Assembly: GCF_025562755.1 (NCBI RefSeq)
Contig: NZ_CP103300.1
Location: forward strand, 744,001 to 808,000
Length of the DNA stretch: 64,000 nucleotides
Source: Endozoicomonas euniceicola
GTDB lineage: Bacteria; Pseudomonadota; Gammaproteobacteria; Pseudomonadales; Endozoicomonadaceae
Direction: 5' to 3'
A model generated the notes under the pieces. It was not told the DNA's origin. It searched no databases and saw only the letters and a list, made by a program, of their open reading frames with translations. Of the stretch, positions 57,317 through 64,000 are shown one piece after another. Each line of letters starts with the position of its first letter. The stretch's first letter is position 1. The position numbers and the translations under genes are program-made.

Positions 57317-57519
57317 AAGGCGTGGACTACCAAAACAGAGCTGTTCAGCGACTTCAGCTATGAAGGCTCTGTGTTCAGAGCCTTTGGGCTTTTTAGCAGC
57401 AAGTATAATGAGGTGTTTGCATTCAGGGGGAACATTAACGCTGGACATGACGTTCACAATCAATCACAGAGGGAGTAAGCAGGAAAGATACTCCGGTAAA
57501 GTTTGTTATGCCACTCCCC
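57317..57519. repeat. 203-bp direct repeat of ISAzo13-like end (partner at 60301-60503)
   Basis: AAGGCGTGGACTACCAAAAC to the terminal CCCC is repeated 2,984 bp downstream with very few differences (for example TTTGGGC against TTTGAGC). The partner joins TAACTCAAGG, the continuation of the interrupted leader. The repeats bound the 57520-60300 block. Confidence 0.92.
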
Positions 57520-58035
57520 TAAGAACATCGTGGCTGACTGTGTCAAAGAATTTACTCAGATCAACATCAACCGCCTGATGCAGCCCCTGCTTAATGTATC
57601 GATTAACCTGTTGTACAGCGTCTTGTGCAGACCTTCCCGGTCTGTAACCAAAGCTGCTGGGAGAGAAGTCAGGATCAAAGATGGGTGATAATACCTGCAC
57701 AATGGCCTGTTGTATCACTCGATCCATGACTGTCGGGATGCCCAGCAACCGTTCTCCACCATCGGGCTTTTCTATAACAGCCCGAAGGACGGGAGATGGT
57801 CTGTAAGTCCCATTGAGTAAGGCTTGGCGCGCTTAAGGCCAGTGCTGACGGGCAAAGTCAGGATAGGCTTCAATGGTGACCCCATCTATTCCGGGAGCCC
57901 CTTTGTTGCTTCTGACTTGTTTCTCGGCTCTGGCTCCTGCTTCGCCCTACCTCCTGCATCCATGCAGTCGCATGCTTTCAGCAAATTGGCAGGTTCCAGT
58001 GCGCAACTCAGTAGATCGTGGTTCAAAGCTGGTTA
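57520..58035 (-). pseudogene. Group II intron-encoded protein, N-terminal reverse-transcriptase fragment
   Basis: Leftward reading gives LLSCALEPANLLKA, VRSNKGAPGIDGVTIEAY, an in-frame TAA at 57833-57835 after RQHWP, then ALLNGTYRPSPVLRAVIEKP, LLGIPTVMDRVIQQA, SSFGYRPGRSAQDAV and VDVDLSKFFDTVSHD. These are the RT0-RT3 blocks of group II intron maturases. The catalytic YADD block and all later domains are missing because the sequence ends at the ISAzo13-like junction. About 20 codons between LLKA and VRSNK look inserted or frameshifted. It is not functional. Confidence 0.85.
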
Positions 58036-58139
58036 AAGATTCTTTCGCCAACCCTAGTGAGTCGCCGGACGGCTGCACTGTGTTGAGGGAATCAGTCTCC
58101 TCTTTTCATCGGTGTTCAGTCCTTCGTTGACGACTTTCA

Positions 58140-58625
58140 ATCGGATTAACGACTTCTGTCGAACAACTACTATGACGTCTGCTGACTTCTGTTCAATCAC
58201 CACACAGAATTACTTCTGCAGGCGCTATTGGTGGTCATCGGGTTTGCTCGAACAGGATGATGAGCCCTGTCCGCCGAGCCTGTTGTAACCAGTGGCTGAG
58301 AACTGGGATTGACCAATCGCATGTTGAACAGACCTCCCCGGATAAGAGCATGAACTGTCAGTACACAACCGCCGCATTTACCGTATCTCTCAAACCAGAG
58401 AGCTTTGTGATCTTTGGCTCACTCGCCCACAAGTCTCGGCCTTGTATGCGGTTTCTGTCCGCCGGCTCGCACTTTTGCAGTCAGACTGCCTCCGCACAAT
58501 CCCTCGCGAGATTGCACTTGCCTTAAGCTAGTGGTTATCATCGGTGGGCTTATTCGGCTCCAGATCCGATGCTGGTTTACCCACAGGGGACTTTCACCCC
58601 ATAAGTTCATGCCCATGCCGGGCGT
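58140..58625 (-). ncRNA. Group II intron 5' RNA (domain I region)
   Basis: On the minus strand the segment starts GTACGCCCGGCATGGGC, close to the GUGYG 5' consensus of group II introns. It continues ATGGGGTGAAAGTCCCCTGT, a stretch seen at the 5' ends of bacterial introns that encode maturases. It leads straight into the maturase fragment on the same strand. Boundary and class are inferred from recall, not from a covariance search. The 58036-58140 stretch shows no feature of its own. Confidence 0.55.
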
Positions 58626-58680
58626 ACCAAATGCTTCCAATGGACGTGCCTACGGCACACCACTGAAGCAGGCGTTATGC
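58626..58680 (-). other. attC-like site, partial, with intron inserted
   Basis: On the minus strand, 14 bases after the stop of the small secreted-protein gene, GCATAACGCCTGCTTCAGTGG is followed by a GTGCC-GTA-GGCAC hairpin and CCATTGGAAGC, giving an imperfect inverted repeat around the hairpin. This layout (gene, then a palindromic site starting with xxxxAAC) is that of an integron cassette. The distal simple site expected after GAAGC is absent where the group II intron begins. Confidence 0.4.
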
Positions 58681-58694
58681 TCTGCAATACTGCA

Positions 58695-59201
58695 TCACTT
58701 ATTGCACGAAGAAATCATATGATTAGTATCTATTCCAGATAAAAATAATAGTGTTCTTACAGCAGGGTGAAGCAGAAGTTCTTGTAGCTGAGGTTCTGTT
58801 AAGAGCTGAAGTGTTGCAGGTTGAAATAGATAAGTGGTTAACTCATCTTGCGGCATCTGTAACAGGTTTCTTAAGAACTCGGTAATCAAAGAATTTTCTA
58901 GAAGTTGTCTGGTTGCACCATCAGATAGTATGCTTGCTAAGCTTTGACGAACTCTTGTCATTGTGGATTCCCATTGTTGACTTTCGGTACTTGGCAAACC
59001 ACTCTGAATACCTACATAAAATAGGCTTTTTAGATGCCTCAATCGCTCTGGAACGTCAGTGGAGCAATTTGTGCATAAATATTGAGGTGTAGCAGATGCC
59101 ATTTGTTGCAATTCTGTGCCACAAAATAAACAATGAAAATCAGAGTGAACACTGTTTGAGAAAGATAATATAAGTAAAGCAGTTATTAGTACTTTATTCA
59201 T
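58695..59201 (-). CDS. Small secreted zinc-ribbon protein, cassette-like, function unknown
   Basis: 168 residues. Residues 1-20 are a Sec signal (MNKVLITALLILSFSNSVHS). Then HCLFCGTELQQ...YLCTNC places CxxC-x17-CxxC at about 24-47, a zinc ribbon that shares the CxFCG...LCTNC wording of the array proteins. The rest is helical and Leu/Gln-rich (QLLENSLITEFLRNLLQM, LLTEPQLQELLLHPAVRTLL), resembling pseudo-repeats. No enzyme motif is seen. It is the only intact non-transposon gene outside the family in this window. attC-like sequences on both sides (58626-58680 and 59233-59287) suggest it arrived as a gene cassette. Confidence 0.75.
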   Translation of the reverse strand: MNKVLITALLILSFSNSVHSDFHCLFCGTELQQMASATPQYLCTNCSTDVPERLRHLKSLFYVGIQSGLPSTESQQWESTMTRVRQSLASILSDGATRQLLENSLITEFLRNLLQMPQDELTTYLFQPATLQLLTEPQLQELLLHPAVRTLLFLSGIDTNHMISSCNK

Positions 59202-59232
59202 TGCACAATTCCAGTCACATAAATAAAGAAGA

Positions 59233-59287
59233 GCATAACGAATAAGGATAGATTGCGCGCAGCCGCAATCTTATCCGGTTGTTGAAC
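59233..59287 (-). other. attC-like palindrome upstream of cassette gene
   Basis: On the + strand GCATAAC (59233) and GTTGAAC (59281-59287) bracket a strong stem GGATAGATTGCG-CGCAGC-CGCAATCTTATCC. On the minus strand this reads GTTCAAC (fits RYYYAAC) ... GTTATGC, the simple-site arrangement of a short attC. The gene at 58695-59201 starts 32 bp beyond it. The hairpin could instead belong to the IS91-type end nearby. Confidence 0.4.
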
Positions 59288-59503
59288 AAGCCCGGCCTTG
59301 ACAACTGTTCGGTGTGGTTTATGGGAAATAGCTTTTTCTTCAGCTCTCCGCACAGTCGGTGCGGATAATATGGCGGTTTTTCAGGCATGAAAGCGTCCCT
59401 GCTCCCGCTGGTTGGACGAGCATCGTCGTAGATTTGTTGTTAGTTTGCTGCTGTCGTTTTCCTCCTGTTGAATGGGTTTAGCCCCGGCACTTTTTGTTCA
59501 ACA
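59288..59503. other. No recognisable gene
   Basis: About 215 bp between the attC-like palindrome and the IS91 remnant. No frame, RNA or repeat is recognised. It may be the untranslated end of the degraded IS91-type element. Confidence 0.4.
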
Positions 59504-59725
59504 TCAGGTAGGGCGCATCAGCCTGAAGACTATCGCCCTCATGTCACTACCGCAGTGTTGACAGGTATGTTTAGGGCGGATGACTGGCGTGGCAGGCTTG
59601 ATGATCACCTGCAGAATCAACTGAACCAGACGGAGTGATTTTCTACACCGGCAATGGAGAAAGCCGTAATCCCGGACTCTCTTTAATCCTTTGGGCAGAA
59701 CGTGCTGGAGTACCAGCCATAGGAA
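59504..59725 (-). pseudogene. IS91-family transposase, C-terminal remnant
   Basis: 73 codons read leftwards from 59725 to TGA at 59504: FLWLVLQHVLPKGLKRVRDY, GFLHCRCRKSLRLVQLIL and KHTCQHCGSDMRAIV. HVLPKGxxRVRxYGFLH and the following CxxC are typical of the C-terminal end of IS91-type Y2 transposases. The tyrosine-containing catalytic region is absent. The upstream side is joined to unrelated intron sequence. Confidence 0.75.
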
Positions 59726-59817
59726 GTCTTATCCTTTCAGGGGACGGGATTCGGTTGTCCAGCTCTCACTGTTCCGATAACTGAAGGTGAGTTTTCCATT
59801 TTGGCTGGCGGTAATAG

Positions 59818-59997
59818 CAATGGGGAAACAAAGGCTACCGAATGCTCAGAAAGCTGGGAGTCGATAGATTTCTGGCATGGAATACGGCAAAGTCTGCCCA
59901 TGGAGTCTGGCGTCTGAGTGGAAGCCCTGCGCTTACTAAAGCATTGCCAAACAGATATTTCAGGAACCTTGGGTTGCCAGAACTGGCAGCAAGATGA
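59818..59997 (+). pseudogene. Group II intron-encoded protein, C-terminal fragment
   Basis: The frame from 59818 reads GYRMLRKLGVDRFLAWNTAK, SAHGVWRLSGSPALTKALP, NRYFRNLGLPELAAR and stops with TGA at 59995-59997. W(R/K)(L/I)S.SPAL..ALP..YF...GLP.L is the C-terminal signature of one class of group II maturases. It is on the opposite strand from the N-terminal fragment at 57520-58035, so the two are either an inverted split intron or two different copies. A stop at 59815-59817 closes the frame upstream; 59726-59814 is unassigned. Confidence 0.75.
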
Positions 59998-60090
59998 ATA
60001 CAAAGTAGATATGAAACGCCGTGCTACGTGATCCGTATGGCCGGTGTTGTGGGAGGAGCGGAGTCGTGAGGCTCTGCCCTATCCCGATTA
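59998..60090 (+). ncRNA. Group II intron 3' RNA (domains V-VI region)
   Basis: Directly after the maturase stop, CCGTATGGCCGGTGTTGTGG, then GAGGAGCGGAGTCGTGAGGC and CTCTGCCCTATCCCGAT match the usual maturase-to-3'-end stretch of bacterial group II introns (GCCGGxGxTGTGGGAGG ... CCTAxCCCGAT). The 3' boundary is placed near CCCGAT from memory of that pattern. The next 94 bp (60091-60184) hold no recognised feature. Confidence 0.6.
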
Positions 60091-60184
60091 TAACAACTCA
60101 ATATACATCCAGCATTAAACGTTAAGACGAATGTTAAAGAACATCTATCCATTTGTTTCTATTGGTTTTGGTTCAGGTCTCTTA

Positions 60185-60299
60185 GGGGCGCAGCATTCAA
60201 TGTCTTACCGGGCTTTTGGCGGTTGGCTATTAGCTGCTCAGACAGCCAACCACCAAAAGCTAATAGCCAACAGCGGTATATTCTAACCTTCCGTTCCCC
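60185..60299. mobile_element. 115-bp MITE, second copy
   Basis: Left end GGGGCGCAGCATTCAATGTC and right end (other strand) GGGGAACGGAAGGTTAGAAT followed by ATACCG; the interior matches the MITE at 56328 (GGCTATTAGCTGCTCA...). The flanks are TTA on the left and TAA on the right, so no simple target duplication is seen. That fits a recombination junction, since its right side abuts the duplicated ISAzo13-like end. Confidence 0.75.
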
Positions 60300-60300
60300 T

Positions 60301-60503
60301 AAGGCGTGGACTACCAAAACAGAGCTGTTCAGCGACTTCAGCTATGAAGGCTCTGTGTTCAGAGCCTTTGAGCTTTTTAGCAGCAAGTATAATGAGGTGT
60401 TTGCATTCAGGGGTGACATTAACGCTGGACATGACGTTCACAATCAATCACAGAGGGAGTAAGCAGGAAAGATACTCCGGTAAAGTTTGTTATGCCACTC
60501 CCC
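60301..60503. repeat. Second copy of ISAzo13-like right end, joined to copy 18 leader
   Basis: The sequence equals 57317-57519 and ends GCCACTCCCC, followed by TAACTCAAGG, so this is the original right end of the ISAzo13-like element with its TAA duplication (60504-60506). It lies 20 bp upstream of the copy 18 start codon. Confidence 0.9.
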
Positions 60504-60525
60504 TAACTCAAGGTTTTGTGTCCTT

Positions 60526-63294
60526 ATGAAAACAATTAAGCTGATCGTTATTAATCAGCTGCTTTTATTGTTTGCCGTGGCATTTTTTTTACCGATGACT
60601 GGATACGGAAGTGCTTTTTCCATCCTGCCAGAATGGATGGGGTGGAACAGTCCCTCAAATAAGGCGGCAGTTAAAATCAGTCAGATAGTGCTTGCCAATG
60701 ATGCGCCTTCTCTTCTTTTTTCTTATGAAATCAACAGGACCTCCAGTGATTTTGTTCAGCCAGAAAAAAACCAGGTTTATACCCGCTGGGATGGTTGTAA
60801 AAACGACAGCTTGCGTATTTGTTTCCGAAGAGCGGCTAAAGTCTTTGAAGAGGGCTACTCCTATCCTCCCACGATTTCAGGCTCGACAGAGCTTAATGTA
60901 GAAATGGGTGAGGTCACGCCAGACGAAGGCGGCTGGCAGTCGATGGCCAGTGTCCGTTTAACGGGAAAAGGCTCGGGCTGGCTGGCGATTGCAGGGGATG
61001 ATGGCTGGCGGATTGCACCGGATTGCAGCGGTATTGACTCAGATGATTCCAGCGTACTGAACAGGTCTGGCAAGCCGTCAGTCGATCTTGCAGTCCCGAC
61101 AGCGTTGGTTCTGAAAAAGGGTAATAATGCAGAAAATCATGGCTCGCCCTATTCCCGCCGCTCATTGCCGGACATATCTGACATCACTAAACAAAATAAT
61201 CTGCCCGGTGATCGTGATGATCTGCTCACCGGTTCTTCTGGTGGCGGCAGCTTCGATGACCACGATGACTTATTTAAAAGGAGACCCGGAGGGAATCACC
61301 GCCGCCCTTTATTTTTCTTTGAAGTGATGAGCAGAATGCTTGGGGTGGCTGTCAGTGTTTTTGGTACAGCAGGTCAGCCCGAGGAGGTTAAAAAACTGGT
61401 TTTAAGACCTCAAATTATTCTGGTGATCTGGCGGGATTGGGAGCGACAGGAGATTCCTGTTACATCGCAAATGTGGGGTTCAATAAAGCGGGCAGGGCTT
61501 GATCGGGATCCGGGACTGTTTCTCGCTTTGGCTGAAAGCGATCCGGATAAATTGAAAGAAACGCTTGAAAACTATTCGAAAAAGCACTCGCCCCTTGCCG
61601 ACGTCCTTAGCTATCACTGTGAAGATCTCAACCTGAACCCAAAAGCGGGTAATGCCCGATTACTTAGCGTATCGGTTTTTCCGGGCTCTTGCCCTTCGGG
61701 AGTGGGATACTCCGGAGGAGAGAAAGAAGCAAACGGAGCAATGAATGACCTGCCCCGGAATAATCCAGATGGCTATGCCCATAACAACCATGGTCAGCCG
61801 GTTAAAAGTTTTGGTAACAACGGGGGAGGAGGAGACGGTTCCGGGAATCCGGAAATCAACTCATGTACACTCTGCGGGAATGCACAGGTAAACTCCAATG
61901 GTTTATGCACAAACTGCCTCATGGCTAAACAGGAGGCGGCTGAAGAGAAGCCATCAACCCACCTTACTGGAATTACCTGGTTTTTTGGCAGGGCAACAAA
62001 TCCGTCTGCCAACCAGGCAGAAGAAAAGACTGCGGAGGACGTTTCGGTTAATCCCCTGAAAAAGGTATCGACTTTGCAGACTCTACCACCTGAGATCTTG
62101 TTTGAAATAGCTAAGGGCTTGTCATGGCGTGATGTTAATCGCTGGAGTTTAGCAGCTAAGCGTTTTTTCGAAGTTTTCTACACATTCAACATAAAAGAAA
62201 AACTGACAAAACTATCCCATCAATATTATGGCTCTGCTGAGGAAGCGTATAGAGAAAGAATAAAAAACATGGATTTACCTGCTGTTCCAAACAGTGAAAT
62301 TGATGACCCTTTGTTACGGCTTGCTTATCAAAGATACAAAAGCAATAAATACCTGACTTCTCTGGGAAGTAGTACTCAGCAGCAATGCGTGGCGACGCTG
62401 GAAGGGCATACCGAGGAGGTGCGCTCAGTCACGCCACTGGCCGATGGGCGGCTGGCTTCCGCCTCTGATGACCAAACCATAAGGGTGTGGGATCTGAGCA
62501 AGCCCGATGGGAAGCAATGCGTGGTGACACTGAAGGGGGTAGACTCAGTCACGCAATTGGCCGATGGGCGGCTGGCTTCCGCCTCTGTTGACGAAACCAT
62601 AAGGGTGTGGGATCTGAGCAAACCCGATGGGAAGCAATGCGTGGTGACACTGAAAGGGCATACCAGCAAGGTGAGCGTCACTGCATTGGCCGATGGGCGG
62701 CTGGCTTCCGCTTCTTGGGACAAGACCATAAAGGTTTGGGATCTGAGCAAGCCCAACGGGAAGCAATGCGTGGCGACACTTAGCGGGCATACCTTCTGGG
62801 TGGAATCAGTCACGCCATTGACCGATGGGCGGCTGGCTTCCGCTTCTTGGGACGGGACCGTAAAGGTGTGGGATCTGAGCAAGCCCACCGGAAGGCAATG
62901 CGTGGCGACACTCAAGCATATCGACTCAGTTTACTCAGTCACGCCATTGGCCGATGGGCGGCTGGCTTCCGCTTCTAGGGGCGAGACCATAAAGGTTTGG
63001 GATCTGAGCAAGCCCGACGGGGAGCAATGCGTGGTGACGCTGAAGGGGTATACCTGCACGGTGTCATCAGTCACGCCATTGACCGATGGGCGGCTGGCTT
63101 CCGCCTCTGTTGACAAAACTTTAAGGGTGTGGGATCTGAGCAAGCCCGACGGGGAACAATGCGTGGTGACGCTGAAGGGGCATACCAGCAAGGTGAACTC
63201 AGTCACGCCATTGGCCGATGGGCGGCTGGCTTCCGCCTCTGATGACAAGACCATAAAGGTGTGGGTTCTGAGCAAAAATTCTGAAACGAAGTAA
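60526..63294 (+). CDS. Copy 18: F-box/WD40 secreted protein behind the mobile-element cluster
   Basis: 922 residues from the ATG at 60526. Only about 22 bp of its own leader remain, so a promoter must come from the ISAzo13-like end or upstream debris. Private changes include DLAVPTALVLKKGN, NHRRPL, GQPEEV and GVGYSGG (a conserved Cys lost). It has the same 16-residue linker deletion as copy 17. The F-box is LPPEILFEIAKGLSWRDVNRW. Seven blades follow copy 11, including the three shortened ones; blade 6 has GYT for GHT and blade 5 reads SRGET for SRDET. Confidence 0.92.
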   Translation: MKTIKLIVINQLLLLFAVAFFLPMTGYGSAFSILPEWMGWNSPSNKAAVKISQIVLANDAPSLLFSYEINRTSSDFVQPEKNQVYTRWDGCKNDSLRICFRRAAKVFEEGYSYPPTISGSTELNVEMGEVTPDEGGWQSMASVRLTGKGSGWLAIAGDDGWRIAPDCSGIDSDDSSVLNRSGKPSVDLAVPTALVLKKGNNAENHGSPYSRRSLPDISDITKQNNLPGDRDDLLTGSSGGGSFDDHDDLFKRRPGGNHRRPLFFFEVMSRMLGVAVSVFGTAGQPEEVKKLVLRPQIILVIWRDWERQEIPVTSQMWGSIKRAGLDRDPGLFLALAESDPDKLKETLENYSKKHSPLADVLSYHCEDLNLNPKAGNARLLSVSVFPGSCPSGVGYSGGEKEANGAMNDLPRNNPDGYAHNNHGQPVKSFGNNGGGGDGSGNPEINSCTLCGNAQVNSNGLCTNCLMAKQEAAEEKPSTHLTGITWFFGRATNPSANQAEEKTAEDVSVNPLKKVSTLQTLPPEILFEIAKGLSWRDVNRWSLAAKRFFEVFYTFNIKEKLTKLSHQYYGSAEEAYRERIKNMDLPAVPNSEIDDPLLRLAYQRYKSNKYLTSLGSSTQQQCVATLEGHTEEVRSVTPLADGRLASASDDQTIRVWDLSKPDGKQCVVTLKGVDSVTQLADGRLASASVDETIRVWDLSKPDGKQCVVTLKGHTSKVSVTALADGRLASASWDKTIKVWDLSKPNGKQCVATLSGHTFWVESVTPLTDGRLASASWDGTVKVWDLSKPTGRQCVATLKHIDSVYSVTPLADGRLASASRGETIKVWDLSKPDGEQCVVTLKGYTCTVSSVTPLTDGRLASASVDKTLRVWDLSKPDGEQCVVTLKGHTSKVNSVTPLADGRLASASDDKTIKVWVLSKNSETK

Positions 63295-63556
63295 ACATAT
63301 TGGTTAATGGGGAAAATATATCGATTAATAATGTAAAAAATACCAGTAGTGTCTGAGCTAAAAGTCGCCGCGCAGCGGCCTGTCCTGATGCTACTAAGAT
63401 AGCCAGAGGGCGGTCTGGTGAGAAAAGAGTGGGAAAAAAGCTTTTTTTGCCGTGAACCGGTTCAGGATAAGCGGTCTGTGTCGTCGAACAGTTTGGCCGC
63501 TTTCTTCATTGGCTCTATCTTTGACCGCTACTCCTAACTCAAGGTTTTGTGTCCTT
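63295..63556 (+). repeat. Type A leader of the truncated last copy
   Basis: A complete type A spacer, ending CTCAAGGTTTTGTGTCCTT and then ATG, with no gene of its own. Confidence 0.8.
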
Positions 63557-63599
63557 ATGAAAACAATTAAGCTGATCGTCATTGATCAGTTGCTTTTAT
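63557..63599 (+). pseudogene. Copy 19: stub of F-box/WD40 gene cut after 14 codons
   Basis: ATG and the codons for MKTIKLIVIDQLLL remain before the IS1634-type end at 63600. The variant tract ATCGTCATTGATCAGTTG is the one seen in copies 14, 15 and 17, but here with a normal ATG. This shows that the ATA in those copies is derived. The rest of the gene may continue beyond the element outside the window. Confidence 0.85.
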
Positions 63600-64000
63600 C
63601 CGTCATTCACCACCCTATTCAGGAATAAATTTCTTGGTACGTTGAGCCCAAAATAAAAATGATCGTCGATTGCCTCTCTGATATTCCAACCATGTGTTTC
63701 TCCGTCCCGTTAACCGACAGCACATGAATCCCATCAAAGCACAGGAAAACCCATCTGCCCGTTGGGTTCTGGGCTGGTTTCTTCTTCATGTCCGGGAACG
63801 TTCGGCTCTGCCTTTTCAGTTCATAGCGGATTCGATGCTGAATTGCAGCATAGACCATAAGACAGAGTGTCATCACCATTAACAGGGCCTCAATACGCTC
63901 AGGTTTTTTGAGATACAGTGAAGACACCAGAAAATCAGGGCTCTTCAGGAAGCGAAAACCTCTCTCAACCTGCTGCTGGGATTTATACGTCCTCAGTAGT
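63600..64000 (-). mobile_element. IS1634-type element, left part, continues beyond window
   Basis: It starts CCGTCATTCACCACC, matching the CCGTCATTCAGCAC end of the element at 6267-7999. It is inserted into the signal-peptide codons of copy 19. The other end and any target duplication are outside the window. Confidence 0.85.
63619..64000 (-). CDS. IS1634-family transposase, C-terminal part
   Basis: The frame is open from the right edge to TGA at 63619 (127 residues visible). It contains the region around the catalytic Glu (SQQQVERGFRFLKSPDF) and ends LGSTYQEIYS, close to but distinct from the transposase at 6343-7980 (for example DGIHVLSVNGTEKH against QGINVLLVDGHEKH). So it is a different member of the family, not a copy of the first. 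Confidence 0.88.
   Translation of the reverse strand, partial: LLRTYKSQQQVERGFRFLKSPDFLVSSLYLKKPERIEALLMVMTLCLMVYAAIQHRIRYELKRQSRTFPDMKKKPAQNPTGRWVFLCFDGIHVLSVNGTEKHMVGISERQSTIIFILGSTYQEIYS

Larger units (their letters stand above)
56090..57463 (-). pseudogene. ISAzo13-like DDE transposase, broken
   Basis: Three pieces read leftwards. 57463-56968 is the N-terminal part (CKHLIILAAKKPKGSEHRAF ... KKLIDEKGWQEEQLP). After a run of eight A on the minus strand (56960-56967) the frame shifts to IPETDAIFENVKQVKSTASQ, then MATKEKMIPFGI, Asp in LVIYADNGPES and Glu in YYPPYHSKYNPIERGW. A MITE (56328-56463) then splits the gene, and the C-terminus resumes with LENHWNGSLLNTV, EWTKTMVWKCMNPIV and WDVTIVPEP, stop at 56090. 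The family call rests on the DDE context and C-terminal pattern of the Rhodopirellula-type/ISAzo13 transposases and is moderately sure. Confidence 0.75.
56078..57519 (-). mobile_element. ISAzo13-like insertion sequence carrying a MITE
   Basis: Imperfect terminal repeats GGGGAACAGCAATTAATAAT... (56078) and, on the other strand, GGGGAGTGGCATAACAAACT... (57519), both ending TTTACCGG, with 19 of 27 positions equal. TAA lies outside each end (56075-56077 and 57520-57522). The transposase is on the minus strand and broken. The last 203 bp of the element recur at 60301-60503 directly joined to the copy 18 leader, so 57520-60300 was added later inside the original insertion. Confidence 0.78.
1..63599 (+). 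repeat. Tandem array of 18 F-box/WD40 paralogues plus one stub
   Basis: Nineteen head-to-tail units with a period of about 3 kb share an almost identical 5' two-thirds and a repeat-rich 3' third. Complete or nearly complete copies end at 2270, 5288, 11282, 14241, 17224, 20291, 23329, 26294, 30539, 33498, 36467, 39786, 43150, 46228, 49449, 52813, 55834 and 63294, and a stub lies at 63557-63599. I number them 1-19. The array is broken only by mobile elements at 5264-8146, 26548-27873, 56078-60503 and 63600 onward. No housekeeping gene lies between copies. Near-identity over kilobases implies recent duplication and gene conversion, and also makes the locus hard to assemble. Confidence 0.95.

Noticed and set aside
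57824..58722. Several short + strand frames between 57824 and 58722
   Set aside because: They lie antisense to the group II intron RNA and maturase fragment and show no protein family features.
59737..60003. Minus-strand 88-codon frame opposite the maturase C-terminus
   Set aside because: The + strand frame carries the recognisable maturase signature; this one is its shadow.

Overview
The window is dominated by one gene family. Eighteen near-full-length, head-to-tail copies plus one 43-bp stub, all on the + strand, fill about 1-55,834 and 60,526-63,599. Each copy encodes an 880-960 residue protein with the same order of parts: a Sec-type signal peptide, a conserved Cys-containing N-terminal region, an unassigned middle domain, a CxxC-x10-CxxC zinc ribbon, an F-box, and a C-terminal seven-repeat WD40 propeller. 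F-box plus WD40 is the layout of eukaryotic SCF ubiquitin-ligase substrate receptors such as Fbw7 and beta-TrCP. The ordinary bacterial signal peptide, gammaproteobacterial-type ClpB fragments and many IS families indicate a bacterium that lives with eukaryotes. An IS-rich marine symbiont like Endozoicomonas fits best; that is an inference and not proven by the sequence.

Layout: copies 1-2 (1-5,288); an IS630-type element carrying a nested IS1634-type element (5,264-8,146); copies 3-8 (8,406-26,294); a defective ISKra4-type element inserted just upstream of copy 9 (26,548-27,873); copies 9-17 (27,891-55,834), in which copies 12, 13 and 16 are preceded by the same antisense ClpB gene fragment; a 4.5-kb junkyard (56,078-60,503) holding an ISAzo13-like element, two related MITEs, pieces of a group II intron, an IS91 remnant and one cassette-like gene for a small secreted zinc-ribbon protein; copy 18 (60,526-63,294); and the stub of copy 19, cut by a second IS1634-type element at the right edge.

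The copies are mosaics. Two spacer types, two middle-domain alleles, five F-box variants and many propeller repeats are combined in different ways. Copies 12-17 contain a 9,663-bp segmental duplication, and copies 4-5 a 2,971-bp one. WD40 repeats have been gained or lost in register (132-bp steps), yet almost every copy keeps seven blades. Within blades the framework is nearly invariant, and the differences concentrate at the few positions that form the ligand-binding top face of WD40 propellers. The locus therefore looks like a recombination-driven factory for variants of a secreted F-box/WD40 protein, plausibly host-directed effectors that redirect ubiquitination. Delivery, Skp1 binding and substrates are all inferred.
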